Assembly (NCBI GenBank): GCA_014163555.1
Contig: JACJGO010000001.1
Span: 186,001 to 250,000, forward strand
Length of the DNA: 64,000 bases
Source: Flavisolibacter longurius
GTDB taxonomy: Bacteria > Bacteroidota > Bacteroidia > Chitinophagales > Chitinophagaceae
Reading direction: 5' to 3'
A model generated the notes under the pieces. It had not been told where the DNA came from. It ran no database searches and saw only the letters and a program-made list of their open reading frames with translations. Numbering within the stretch: the stretch's first letter is position 1; each line of letters opens with the position of its first letter. The translations under genes were made by a program, and so were the position numbers. Shown one piece after another: positions 53,963-63,165 of the stretch.

Positions 53963-54084
53963 CTAATGCATATTAAAATAGCCTTTGGAAAGTAAGTGTT
54001 TTAAAACAGCTATCGGCAAACATATTATTTATACAGGTCTTTCCAGAAAACAAAACAACAATCATTAACACCTACCGCTATCCG

Positions 54085-55248
54085 CTAATTAGCACCTGTG
54101 TACTTTGCGTGACTGGCTTCACCACCGACCGAGTTTTGTTTTGACAATATTATTCCCTGCCTGTCGCGTAACCTAAATTTATTTAGTATTGAGAAATACA
54201 CTGGCTTTTCGAAGTATTTATAGGCAAGCACCGACACAAATTGTAGTAACAGATATAAAAGAATAAGATTACTCGTAACATGAAAAAAGAAAACTTCTGC
54301 AATGATACCAATGTGTATCAAATAAAAAGCATAAGAGCTTTTCCCCAACAGCTCGAGTAGGTTGGAAGCAAGGAGTTTTTTTATGATTGTTTTCTCTGTA
54401 AGCAATCCATAGTAAAAAAGAGCAATTGAAGCCGGAAGTAAAAAATTGAATAATGATAAGCTTACCAATGAAAAATTATAAGAAGGCTGCTGATTTTGCC
54501 ACGCCAAAAAAGCCATCAGCATCAAAAAACAAATAAAAAAGAGTCCACCAAGCAATGTAACAACGATGCCTTTTGGCCTCACTCCTTGCTTTTTAAATTG
54601 CATACACAAAAATATGCCTACAAAAAACTCAAAGCACCGACCAAAAAAATTGCTGGAAAATAAATAGTTACCATTACCCCAAATATTCAAATTAGAGTAA
54701 GTAGATGATAACCACACCAAGAATAAACCAATCCCTATTAACAGAGGCACTTGCAGCCAAAATAATCGCCGGAACCTGATAAGCCAAAAGCCCATTGGTG
54801 CATATAAATAAAACGTTTCTTCAACCGTTAAACTCCAGGATTGCGTAAGGCCAGAAAACATGTAATGCGAACTCATCCCATGAAGCAGTGACAGATTTAA
54901 CAGAATGGTTTTTACGTCCGGAATCTGATTTACCTGTATTGCCTTTAAAGTAATATTAGCCAAAAGTACAACCCAGTAAAGTGGAAAAATGCGGGCTATA
55001 CGCTTAATAAAATACTGACGCAATGATTGCCCGGATGTGAGAAACAAGTAATAACCATGCGTTATCAAAAAGCCGCTTAAAACAAAAAAAACACTTACAC
55101 CAATGTTTAATTGTCGCAAGATAAAATACCCCCAAGACCGTTCTTCGGCCGAAAACAGCAATTCAGCATAATGAAACAGGAACACCATACTGGCTGCCAA
55201 AAATCGAATACCAGTTAATGCTGGAAAATTTTCTCTTTTATTAATCAT
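54085..55248 (-). CDS. Membrane O-acyltransferase, OafA/AT3 family
   Basis: The 387-residue protein has about ten helices. The AT3 hallmark region is FPALTGIRFLAASMVFLFHY with the essential His, followed by NIGVSVFFVLSGFLITHGYY and IKRIARIFPLYWVVLL. These enzymes add acetyl or other acyl groups to surface glycans. It starts 61 bp after the porU2-like gene, beyond a terminator, and belongs by function to the glycan-related genes to its left. Confidence 0.9.
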   Translation of the reverse strand: MINKRENFPALTGIRFLAASMVFLFHYAELLFSAEERSWGYFILRQLNIGVSVFFVLSGFLITHGYYLFLTSGQSLRQYFIKRIARIFPLYWVVLLANITLKAIQVNQIPDVKTILLNLSLLHGMSSHYMFSGLTQSWSLTVEETFYLYAPMGFWLIRFRRLFWLQVPLLIGIGLFLVWLSSTYSNLNIWGNGNYLFSSNFFGRCFEFFVGIFLCMQFKKQGVRPKGIVVTLLGGLFFICFLMLMAFLAWQNQQPSYNFSLVSLSLFNFLLPASIALFYYGLLTEKTIIKKLLASNLLELLGKSSYAFYLIHIGIIAEVFFFHVTSNLILLYLLLQFVSVLAYKYFEKPVYFSILNKFRLRDRQGIILSKQNSVGGEASHAKYTGAN

Positions 55249-55266
55249 TAAAACGCCGAAATAAAA

Positions 55267-55293
55267 AAAGCTACCAGTTTTGCCGGCAGCTTT
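55267..55293 (-). terminator. Intrinsic terminator after the porU2-like gene
   Basis: On the minus strand AAAGCTGCCGG pairs with CTGGTAGCTTT using two G-U pairs; a run of seven T follows. Confidence 0.82.
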
Positions 55294-55308
55294 AATCTGA
55301 TTAATTCA

Positions 55309-58300
55309 TCATCGCATCAGATACATCTTTCCGTATCCTTTGTTGAAATATTTGTCAGTTGGGTCATCTGATGCTGTGTATTTATCCAATGATTTACCAT
55401 TTTGATTGGTGATAACCCGATAAAGATAAACACCGTTGCCAAGCTTTTGACCATATTGATCTGTACCATCCCATTTAAAATCAGTGATGTTTCGTCCGAT
55501 GCGCAGCGGGCCCAATTCATCTTTTGTAATCTCCCGCACGATTTTACCGGTAACGGTCAGGATCTGTATTCGTATATTTTGTGGCACCTCAGAACCGGTA
55601 AGTGTAAATACAAAAGATGTAGATGTTGTAAAAGGATTGGGATAATTGAGCATGTTGGATATCATAGGTTTGTTGACAACCTGGAATCCAACGCGGTATG
55701 ACACGGTGCCAGCTGCATTGTTGCTCATATCTTTGCCCGTCACGATCAATTCATAGTCGCCGTCTTCTGTAAAGAAAGGTCGAAGGCGAACCGTAGCATT
55801 ATTTGAAACATTAGGAGCACCAGTTGCCGGTGTAAATGTTAGGGTATCGCTATTGTAGCGATAGGTCTTCAAAACACCACTAGGGAAGCGCACCTGCACG
55901 GATAGTACCGATGTATCATTTAGCAACATCCACTTTGCTTCGTCTTTTAATTTGATCAAAATATCAGGCTTTGCTGAGACAATATCCCTGTTCAGAATGT
56001 GTACATTGTCAAATGTCACATCCATCATTGGATTGAGTGTGTCACCGCGTACAAAAAAGTGGCGGAAGGCAAAGTTATTAAAACGGTATTGCTCAAGCGG
56101 TTTGTTGCCCGGATTTACATCAACAAAAAGCGAATTACTTCCTACCAATTGTTTGGTGTCGATGTTGAAATGAACTAAAACTGTATCATTAGCATTCAGT
56201 GGCTTAAGTGGCTGAACGGCAATCAACTTTTGTACACCATGCCGGTCTGTCACCTGCACTTTAACTTCGATACTATCAGAAAAATTGCTTGCGCTAACGT
56301 TCTTAAAGGCTATGCGGAAATCCACCGGCTCACCAACATCAAAAGTATCTTTCATTTGAAAATATAAATTGGGAGCCATTAGTCCTTCCGGCAACGGATC
56401 ATATGTTAATCGCCAGTATCCTAACTGAAACGGAGTATGGTAAATACTGTCTACATTACGCATATGTATTTTCAGATAAGGAAACTGCTTTGCGTCAATG
56501 ACTGACAGATCTACAACAGGCTGGTTCATTTTAATACCATTCATCACGGTGTCAACATTTCCGTTCTCTTTAATCCCAATGAGGCTGAATAGAATATCAT
56601 CGCCTCCTCCCTGATCAATTGTTTTACCTCCCCACTTAAACTCCTTCCAGTTCTTAGCTGGGCCAAAAGCCGGAGATGTTGCATATCCAATTGTATCCGG
56701 AGTGAAATAATCAGCAGATAATGCGATCTTATCATATATCCCCTCACTAAAAATCGATTTAGGCTCTACCTCTGCTTTTGCATCTTTTTTGTATGTAAAT
56801 ATGAAGGCACGTGGTCGGTAAAAGGAATCGATATCAGAAAAACCCTGACCCTGTAAATGGTGATAAATAGACCGATTTCTACCCAAGGATACTGTATCAT
56901 TTTTCCAAACATCAACAAATACATTGTTGTTGGGTTCAGATGTTCCAAAATTTCGAACAGTCACAATGTGGCCTGCTGGGATTAATTCAAGAAACTCAAC
57001 CAGTTTTTTGCGCTTATCAGCATTATTTAACACATATTGGAAGTTATAAACACGATCTGTTCCGCAAATATTATCACTACCATACTGGCCGGGCTGACCG
57101 GATGGCGCATTAAACCAAGGTTTAAAAGTAACCGGGTCAAATACATTGATGACAAGACTAGGCCATTCACAGATACTGCGAATCAACCCATTGTAACCAT
57201 TAATCGCAACGGCAAATTCCGCTGCTTGTGTTACGGCAGTCACAAACACACCGCTTCGAATCAGCAAATTATTTTTCGTAAAAGGGAATCGCCATGTAGA
57301 ACCATTTTCTAGGATTAAATGATTTGTATTGGTTTTTTGGTGCTGATAAAAATGAGATTGATTAAAACCCACTGAATGATTACTTAAATATATAAATGAT
57401 GAGGTGTTCCATGAATAATTGCTGTTGGTTGATTCTGGTGCTACCCGCCAATAATATACCAAGCTGTCTTTGAAAGTCAAACCTGGTTCAAACTCAATAA
57501 GCCCACCAGGAGCGGTTTTATAAACAACTACCTTAGCCGGGGAGTTAAACAGCTCTGTGGTATCGATCTCCACACGGTATGTACGAGCAGTAGCAAAAGG
57601 ATTCGCTGTGGAGACTTTTAATGTCACTGAAGGCTGAGTGATGATACCCATATTTATTGGATATACTGGACGGGCCTCGTCTTCGAAAATCAGAAATTCA
57701 CGAGAAGCTGCGTTATTGGTCTCAAAAACCTCCTCTACAATATTATCCGCATCAACCGTTACAAAGATCTTATTATTGCCTTTATCGCGAATTGGATCAA
57801 TTCCTACTTGAAAAATCAATGAGTCCATATAGCGGGTACCATTGACGGTATCGCGTCGAATTACTTCCGTAACACCATCCGGAAATTGGCGTTTGGTTTC
57901 AATTACAATTTGCCGGTTAATGGCTTTACCCAGGTTTTTTACTGAAACTTTTACCTGAAAGGACTGATCTGCCACTGATACAAAACTTGGTGACATGATG
58001 ATCATATCATCAGTGATTGTATAATCGGGCTTTGCTTGCTGATTAAGCCTTATTGCTGGGTCACCATTCAACACTGTCTCCTCAGCATTCGCACGAGCGA
58101 AAAAATCTTCTGTGGTGGTATAGCTGTAGACATCTTCCGTTGTTCTTTTCAGGATATCGCCAATGGTGCCGCCATAAAGAGTGCTCGACATATTCGTATA
58201 AGACCGTGTATTAAATATGTCAAGATAATGGACTATTCCAAAGTGCGTGGATGCCAGGAAATTGATAGATCCCCGCTCCGGCTCCAGCACATACTTATCC

Positions 58301-60399
58301 GAGAGGTAGGTTCGTGAAACAAAACGACCCACATTGAAATCAAATGTATTTCCTGCATTACAACCAAGGGCAAAAAACATTGGGTATTTTCCAGCATTGT
58401 TATAATGAGCCGGATCATCAAGGTTGAATTCCAAGGTTGTTGCAGATGAGTGACCGTAATAAGTGATCAGGCTTACACCATTGTTGATTAATCGGGTTAA
58501 ATCCTCGTCGTTCAGTTGCTCCACAGAATTTGTACTTACTTTCCGGAAGGTTGTGACCTTAGCCCCCATCAGTGTATCCTGAATTTTGTTGCGATAATTC
58601 GACATGTACTGATTAAGAATGTCATCTAAGAAAACATCGCCGGCACCGATAATATGCGCAACCTGTTTCATCCAGTCCTTGTCTGCAATGTTGGGTGATG
58701 GTGTCCGCTGCGCCGTTTCGTAGTCTTTTACTTTTTTCAGGTAGGTTGCCACTTCCGCAGGGGTTATGGCTGTTAAGCGGCCCACAGGAACCAACGGACG
58801 GGAGGTGCTTAAGTCAGCACCCAGCAACATGTCTGACGCGGGATAACCGAAGGTGGGAACAAGGTTCAGCCTTTCCAAATCTGATTTTACAGAAGGATTG
58901 CTATTAGTTTCATATAGCTGCTGGTGCAAATAGTGAACGCCTCTACCAATTATGAACACATGCTTAGGCGCTACTGGATATCGGCTGCGGGCATACATAA
59001 TGAAGTTGCGGATACCGGCCGGATGTTTTTTAATCCCAAATGCAAACTGATCATTCAACTGGTCATCTAAGTAAATTTTGGCATTGTAATTACCACCATT
59101 GGCTGAGGCCCGATAGGACCTGTATTCATCCACAGGATTGGAACCATTGGCTCCATTAAACAGCAGTGAATTTGAGATGATTAGGTAGTCGCCTTGTGTG
59201 GCAGCCGTATTATAATTGATAAAGTTGCGCACCTGCATGGTTTGAATGCTGCCTAAATTGCTAGCTGCCTGACTTACCAGCACCAGGTTACGCGGTGAAG
59301 CAGAGGGCTGCAAAACCACCTGTACCAGCGAACCGGAAATTTGTGCTTCATACCGTTTCCCATTGGTCAGATCATATAGCACCGGCGCTACACTGCCATG
59401 ACTGAAACCTTCAATCTGCAGAAAGTTTCCCTGTGTGGAGGCAGCCAAGCTAAACTCAAAATTTGCAGCACCGCCAAAATTAAATTGGCGCGGGTACGTC
59501 AGCTCAATTTTGTGTACCACCATTCTATCCACAGGGCAAGTAGACGTACCACAGGCTTCTGTTATGTTTTTGACAACGATGGCTGCATTTCCGGAAGAAA
59601 TCCGGCTTGCGCCAAAACTCGCCTCCTTTACCGATTCCCGCATAAAAGGCACCTGGTCACCCAACAGCGAATCACCATTAAGCGTCACCAGGTATCGGCG
59701 GGAATTATATGCATTGCCGGTAACAGCTATTTTGAAGCTGGCATCCGGACCCGAGGCAGCCACAAATAAATTATTCAAATTGTCGGTGAGTGAGCCATCG
59801 CGGGGAATATCCGATGACGTCCATCCTTCGCCCCTGTCATAAGAAGACGAATACAGGTGATCGGAGCCGACAACATAATACAGGCCACGGTTGATCTGGC
59901 TGCGGTACCACTTGCCGGTTGTATACATAAAATAAGGTTCGGCAGGAAGCGTATTGCCACTGACATTATTGGCTGTTGGCTGCAGACGAAGATTGCCGCC
60001 TGCCGGGTTCACTGTAAGAAAATATGTTGCCGAATCGGTCAATAAACTCCATTTGTCGTTATATTGAAATGCGGGATCACGGTAAAGTTCGCGGTCAGGT
60101 TTGCCATCGTTCATTTGGCCCCAGAACTCAATGTAATCGGTACCGCTTAATTCACCGGTTTGTCGAGAGGTATATAGTGGCACCTGCACACCGTTGCGCC
60201 AGAGCTGGAATTGCTCTGCCGATGCACTACCCAAGCCCACAGCAGCAAGCGTGGTAGATGGAATGCGGAATACACCGTTGCTGCCTACTTTGAATTTATA
60301 ATAGGTTTTGGCATAGTCGATCCACTCGTTATTGAACCGCTGTTGGGCACCGGCTGTAATGGCCAGCAACACCAGTAAGCCAAAAAAGATTTTTCTCAT
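55309..60399 (-). CDS. porU2: PorU2-like C25 (gingipain-type) T9SS protein
   Basis: The 1696-residue protein has a signal peptide (MRKIFFGLLVLLAITAGAQ), N-terminal beta-rich domains, a C25 cysteine peptidase domain with His650 in LITYYGHSSATTLEFNLDDP and Cys680 in FFALGCNAGNTFDF, then CARDB-like Ig repeats (about 820-1550) and an FlgD-like C-terminal domain (WDGTDQYGQKLGNGVYLYR). PorU is the sortase of type IX secretion, removing the C-terminal signal and linking cargo to the surface with PorV. The extra Ig part and length separate this from ordinary PorU; the PorU2 name is from recalled family labels. It follows a porV-like gene by 27 bp. Confidence 0.82.
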   Translation of the reverse strand: MRKIFFGLLVLLAITAGAQQRFNNEWIDYAKTYYKFKVGSNGVFRIPSTTLAAVGLGSASAEQFQLWRNGVQVPLYTSRQTGELSGTDYIEFWGQMNDGKPDRELYRDPAFQYNDKWSLLTDSATYFLTVNPAGGNLRLQPTANNVSGNTLPAEPYFMYTTGKWYRSQINRGLYYVVGSDHLYSSSYDRGEGWTSSDIPRDGSLTDNLNNLFVAASGPDASFKIAVTGNAYNSRRYLVTLNGDSLLGDQVPFMRESVKEASFGASRISSGNAAIVVKNITEACGTSTCPVDRMVVHKIELTYPRQFNFGGAANFEFSLAASTQGNFLQIEGFSHGSVAPVLYDLTNGKRYEAQISGSLVQVVLQPSASPRNLVLVSQAASNLGSIQTMQVRNFINYNTAATQGDYLIISNSLLFNGANGSNPVDEYRSYRASANGGNYNAKIYLDDQLNDQFAFGIKKHPAGIRNFIMYARSRYPVAPKHVFIIGRGVHYLHQQLYETNSNPSVKSDLERLNLVPTFGYPASDMLLGADLSTSRPLVPVGRLTAITPAEVATYLKKVKDYETAQRTPSPNIADKDWMKQVAHIIGAGDVFLDDILNQYMSNYRNKIQDTLMGAKVTTFRKVSTNSVEQLNDEDLTRLINNGVSLITYYGHSSATTLEFNLDDPAHYNNAGKYPMFFALGCNAGNTFDFNVGRFVSRTYLSDKYVLEPERGSINFLASTHFGIVHYLDIFNTRSYTNMSSTLYGGTIGDILKRTTEDVYSYTTTEDFFARANAEETVLNGDPAIRLNQQAKPDYTITDDMIIMSPSFVSVADQSFQVKVSVKNLGKAINRQIVIETKRQFPDGVTEVIRRDTVNGTRYMDSLIFQVGIDPIRDKGNNKIFVTVDADNIVEEVFETNNAASREFLIFEDEARPVYPINMGIITQPSVTLKVSTANPFATARTYRVEIDTTELFNSPAKVVVYKTAPGGLIEFEPGLTFKDSLVYYWRVAPESTNSNYSWNTSSFIYLSNHSVGFNQSHFYQHQKTNTNHLILENGSTWRFPFTKNNLLIRSGVFVTAVTQAAEFAVAINGYNGLIRSICEWPSLVINVFDPVTFKPWFNAPSGQPGQYGSDNICGTDRVYNFQYVLNNADKRKKLVEFLELIPAGHIVTVRNFGTSEPNNNVFVDVWKNDTVSLGRNRSIYHHLQGQGFSDIDSFYRPRAFIFTYKKDAKAEVEPKSIFSEGIYDKIALSADYFTPDTIGYATSPAFGPAKNWKEFKWGGKTIDQGGGDDILFSLIGIKENGNVDTVMNGIKMNQPVVDLSVIDAKQFPYLKIHMRNVDSIYHTPFQLGYWRLTYDPLPEGLMAPNLYFQMKDTFDVGEPVDFRIAFKNVSASNFSDSIEVKVQVTDRHGVQKLIAVQPLKPLNANDTVLVHFNIDTKQLVGSNSLFVDVNPGNKPLEQYRFNNFAFRHFFVRGDTLNPMMDVTFDNVHILNRDIVSAKPDILIKLKDEAKWMLLNDTSVLSVQVRFPSGVLKTYRYNSDTLTFTPATGAPNVSNNATVRLRPFFTEDGDYELIVTGKDMSNNAAGTVSYRVGFQVVNKPMISNMLNYPNPFTTSTSFVFTLTGSEVPQNIRIQILTVTGKIVREITKDELGPLRIGRNITDFKWDGTDQYGQKLGNGVYLYRVITNQNGKSLDKYTASDDPTDKYFNKGYGKMYLMR

Positions 60400-60426
60400 T
60401 GCAATGTTATTTTAGTACGGATGGGG

Positions 60427-61539
60427 TTAGTTTCTTCTTTTATTCTTGTTGTTTACAAGGTCAAGCTGTAAAGAAAATACATGAGTATAAAGCGGATTGG
60501 ACTGATTGGCCAGGTTGGTAAAAGCATAATCGATCCGCACATTCTGCAGCCTAAAGCCGGCACCGGCGCTTGGCTGGTAGATCCAAACCTTTTTCTGGTT
60601 GAGGGTATCGCCATCAGCCAGGGCACGCTGGAAATTATTAATGCCGCCCCGCAGGTACAGCACATCGTTGATATTGAGTTCGGCTCCCAGTTTCGGATCA
60701 ATGCTGATCGGGTCTCCGCTTACCAAGGTATTGCGCTTTCCATCGAATGTAAGATCCAAGTTGGCTTCGGCCAGGAGGCTTAGCTTTTTTGAAAACTCAA
60801 AGTTGCGGCCAGCGCCAAGAATCAGGCGGGGCGCTGTCATTTCGGTTGATTTAACCGGAATATCATTATTGGTCAGGTAAAGCGCCTCTTTTTCCCGCTC
60901 GGTAAATGAAAACGACCAGGCATTGAACGTAGTGGTAATGTCACGAGCCGCAACGCCAAGGCGCCAGGCCCCGGTGCGGATTTGCAGGCCAGCATCCAGG
61001 CCAAAGCCCCAGGCTTTTGCAAAGCTGCCCACGCTGCGGTGAATCACTTTTGCATTGATACCAAAATTGATGCTTTTGTCTTCGGTTTCTTTGATGTTTT
61101 GTGCCAGGGAAAGCAAAAACGCATAATCTGCCGAAGAGAAAGACTGAATGTTGTTGTAATTCACCGAACCATCCGGCTCCACCAGGAACAGGGTGTTCAT
61201 GATATCGTCCACGGCAAAACGCAGGGCCGAAATGCCGATCGTACGCTTGTTGTTCGAAACTGGCAGCGCAAGGCTGGCATAATCGTATTTGCCAATGCCG
61301 GCAAAATACTCGGCATGCATCACGTTAACGTTGCCATAGTCTTTCACCTGCGCCAGACCGGCCGGATTCCAATAACCGGCCGTACCGTCTTTCACGGAGG
61401 CAATCTGCGCACTGCCCATGGCAAGTCCGCGGGCACCAGCACCGATATTTAAAAATTCATTGGAATACTTTCGGAATTGCGCTTGAGCAGAAAAACAAAA
61501 GAGCCCGAGCACAGCAAGGGCAGCAAGTTTGCGCTTCAT
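60427..61539 (-). CDS. porV2: PorV/PorQ family outer-membrane protein
   Basis: From the ATG at 61539 the protein has 370 residues: a signal peptide (KLAALAVLGLFCFSAQA), then the family start RKYSNEFLNIGAGARGLAMG and DGTAGYWNPAGLAQV, as in FadL-like PorV/PorQ barrels, and repeated beta strands to the basic tail NNKNKRRN. PorV shuttles T9SS cargo to the PorU attachment complex. The operon with the PorU2-like gene implies a dedicated attachment unit. The longer frame to 61626 is rejected because it lacks a proper signal start. Confidence 0.88.
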   Translation of the reverse strand: MKRKLAALAVLGLFCFSAQAQFRKYSNEFLNIGAGARGLAMGSAQIASVKDGTAGYWNPAGLAQVKDYGNVNVMHAEYFAGIGKYDYASLALPVSNNKRTIGISALRFAVDDIMNTLFLVEPDGSVNYNNIQSFSSADYAFLLSLAQNIKETEDKSINFGINAKVIHRSVGSFAKAWGFGLDAGLQIRTGAWRLGVAARDITTTFNAWSFSFTEREKEALYLTNNDIPVKSTEMTAPRLILGAGRNFEFSKKLSLLAEANLDLTFDGKRNTLVSGDPISIDPKLGAELNINDVLYLRGGINNFQRALADGDTLNQKKVWIYQPSAGAGFRLQNVRIDYAFTNLANQSNPLYTHVFSLQLDLVNNKNKRRN

Positions 61540-61623
61540 TACAGTGATTTTCGGATAAGCAATGGAAATTAAACGCTGTTTTCTCATGGATATTGGATAG
61601 GTAAACAGTTTTTGGCTGCAGAA

Positions 61624-61631
61624 CAAATATA
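61624..61631 (-). promoter_or_regulatory. -7 box of the porV2-porU2 operon
   Basis: TATATTTG on the minus strand, about 85 nt before the porV2 ATG at 61539. Confidence 0.55.
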
Positions 61632-61716
61632 CTCTCTCAAATTCAAATTCATAGAAGTGGCAAGGCTTTTCACGGCGGACTGGTGGAAAATCCCGGTCAA
61701 TTTGCCCCTTGCTGCC

Positions 61717-61724
61717 TACATTTG
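61717..61724 (+). promoter_or_regulatory. -7 box of tyrS
   Basis: TACATTTG fits TAnnTTTG. The leader downstream to the ATG at 61827 is about 95 nt and consists mostly of a word array. Confidence 0.55.
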
Positions 61725-61734
61725 CGGCCGAAAA

Positions 61735-61826
61735 GTTTACAGTTTACCGTTTGCTGTTTGCCGTTGAGAAACCTTTTCAACAAGAACTGTGAACAGTAAA
61801 AACTGTGAACGGCAAACCTTACAGAA
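61735..61826 (+). repeat. Inverted short-word array in the tyrS leader
   Basis: GTTTACAGTTTACCGTTTGC then TGTTTGCCGTTG is answered by ACTGTGAACAGTAAAAACTG then TGAACGGCAAACC. The arrays would form a long 5'-UTR hairpin just before the start codon. Confidence 0.65.
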
Positions 61827-63101
61827 ATGAATCTAATAGAAGAACTGCGCTGGCGGGGTCTTTTGCAGGATATTATGCCGGGTACAGAAGAGCAGCTCGC
61901 CAAAGAACTTACTTCGGGCTACATTGGCTTTGATCCAACAGCCGATTCACTGCATATCGGCAGCCTTATTCCTATTCTTTTGCTGGTGCACCTGCAGCGT
62001 GCCGGCCACAAGCCCTATGCCCTGGTGGGCGGTGCTACCGGAATGGTGGGTGATCCCAGCTTTAAAAGCAGCGAACGGGTAATGCTGGGCGAAGAAGAAC
62101 TGCAGAAAAACGTGGAAGGCATCCAAAAGCAATTGATGAAATACCTTGACTTCACCCCCGGGCCGACAGCGGCTGAAATGGTGAATAACTATGATTGGTT
62201 TAAAGACATCAGCTTCCTGGATTTTATCCGCGATGTGGGCAAGCACATTACCGTGAACTACATGATGAGCAAGGACAGTGTTCGCAAGCGCATAGAGGGA
62301 GAATCGGGTATTTCTTTCACGGAGTTTACTTACCAGTTGATACAGGGTTATGATTTTTACTGGCTCTACAAAAACAAAGGCTGCAAGCTGCAAATGGGTG
62401 GCAGCGACCAGTGGGGTAACATTACAACGGGTACTGAAATCATTCGCCGCAAGGCCGGTGGTGAAGCCTTTGCTTTTACCTGTCCCCTGCTGACCAAAAG
62501 CGATGGCGGAAAGTTTGGCAAGTCCGAAGGCGGTAATGTGTGGCTCGATCCGCAACGCACCACACCATATCAGTTTTACCAGTTCTGGGTGAATGCTGCC
62601 GATGCTGACGCAGAAAAATGGATCAGGATCTTTACGTTTCTTCCCGCTGAAGAAATTGAGAGCCTGATTGCAGAACACCGACAGGATGCATCCAAAAGGG
62701 TACTGCAAAAGCGCCTGGCGCAGGAAGTCACCGTTTTTGTACACGGTGAAGAAGAATACCGCAACGCTATTGAAACCACCGAAAAATTGTTTGCGCAGCA
62801 AAACGCTTCCGCTGATTCACTGAGTGCTGAGGACCTTGAAGGCATGCAGGGTATCATTAAATTGCCCTATGCCTTAAATGCTTTGCAGGCTGGCGTTAAT
62901 GTGGTGAACCTGGTAACGGAAACAGGCATTTTCCCTAGCAAAGGCGAAGCCCGAAAACTGATCCAGAACGGAGGGCTCAGCATCAACCGCGAGAAAGTTA
63001 CAGATGCCCAACTGCAGGTGGACAGCAGCCACTTACTTCACAACAAATACATTTTGTTGCAAAAAGGAAAGAAGAATTATTACCTGGTAATTGCGGAATA
63101 A
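61827..63101 (+). CDS. tyrS: Tyrosyl-tRNA synthetase
   Basis: The 424-residue class I synthetase has the HIGH-like motif HIGSL (43-47) after GFDPTADS, tyrosine-pocket residues in [13 protein letters not shown] and GGSDQWGN, the KMSKS-like loop K229-F-G-K-S233, and a C-terminal S4 RNA-binding domain ([20 protein letters not shown]). It charges tRNA-Tyr in the cytoplasm. The 5' leader contains an inverted word array; I see no T-box, which would be unexpected in this phylum. Confidence 0.97.
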   Translation: MNLIEELRWRGLLQDIMPGTEEQLAKELTSGYIGFDPTADSLHIGSLIPILLLVHLQRAGHKPYALVGGATGMVGDPSFKSSERVMLGEEELQKNVEGIQKQLMKYLDFTPGPTAAEMVNNYDWFKDISFLDFIRDVGKHITVNYMMSKDSVRKRIEGESGISFTEFTYQLIQGYDFYWLYKNKGCKLQMGGSDQWGNITTGTEIIRRKAGGEAFAFTCPLLTKSDGGKFGKSEGGNVWLDPQRTTPYQFYQFWVNAADADAEKWIRIFTFLPAEEIESLIAEHRQDASKRVLQKRLAQEVTVFVHGEEEYRNAIETTEKLFAQQNASADSLSAEDLEGMQGIIKLPYALNALQAGVNVVNLVTETGIFPSKGEARKLIQNGGLSINREKVTDAQLQVDSSHLLHNKYILLQKGKKNYYLVIAE

Positions 63102-63117
63102 ATCAAGACAAAAGTTG

Positions 63118-63153
63118 AAAAGGGGAGCCCGGTAATTGCGTGGTTCCCCTTTT
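63118..63153. terminator. Intrinsic terminator between tyrS and the aminotransferase gene
   Basis: AAAAGGGGAGCC/GGTTCCCCTTTT with one G-T pair, followed by TTTATTTTC on the plus strand. Confidence 0.85.
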
Positions 63154-63165
63154 TATTTTCAGTTA

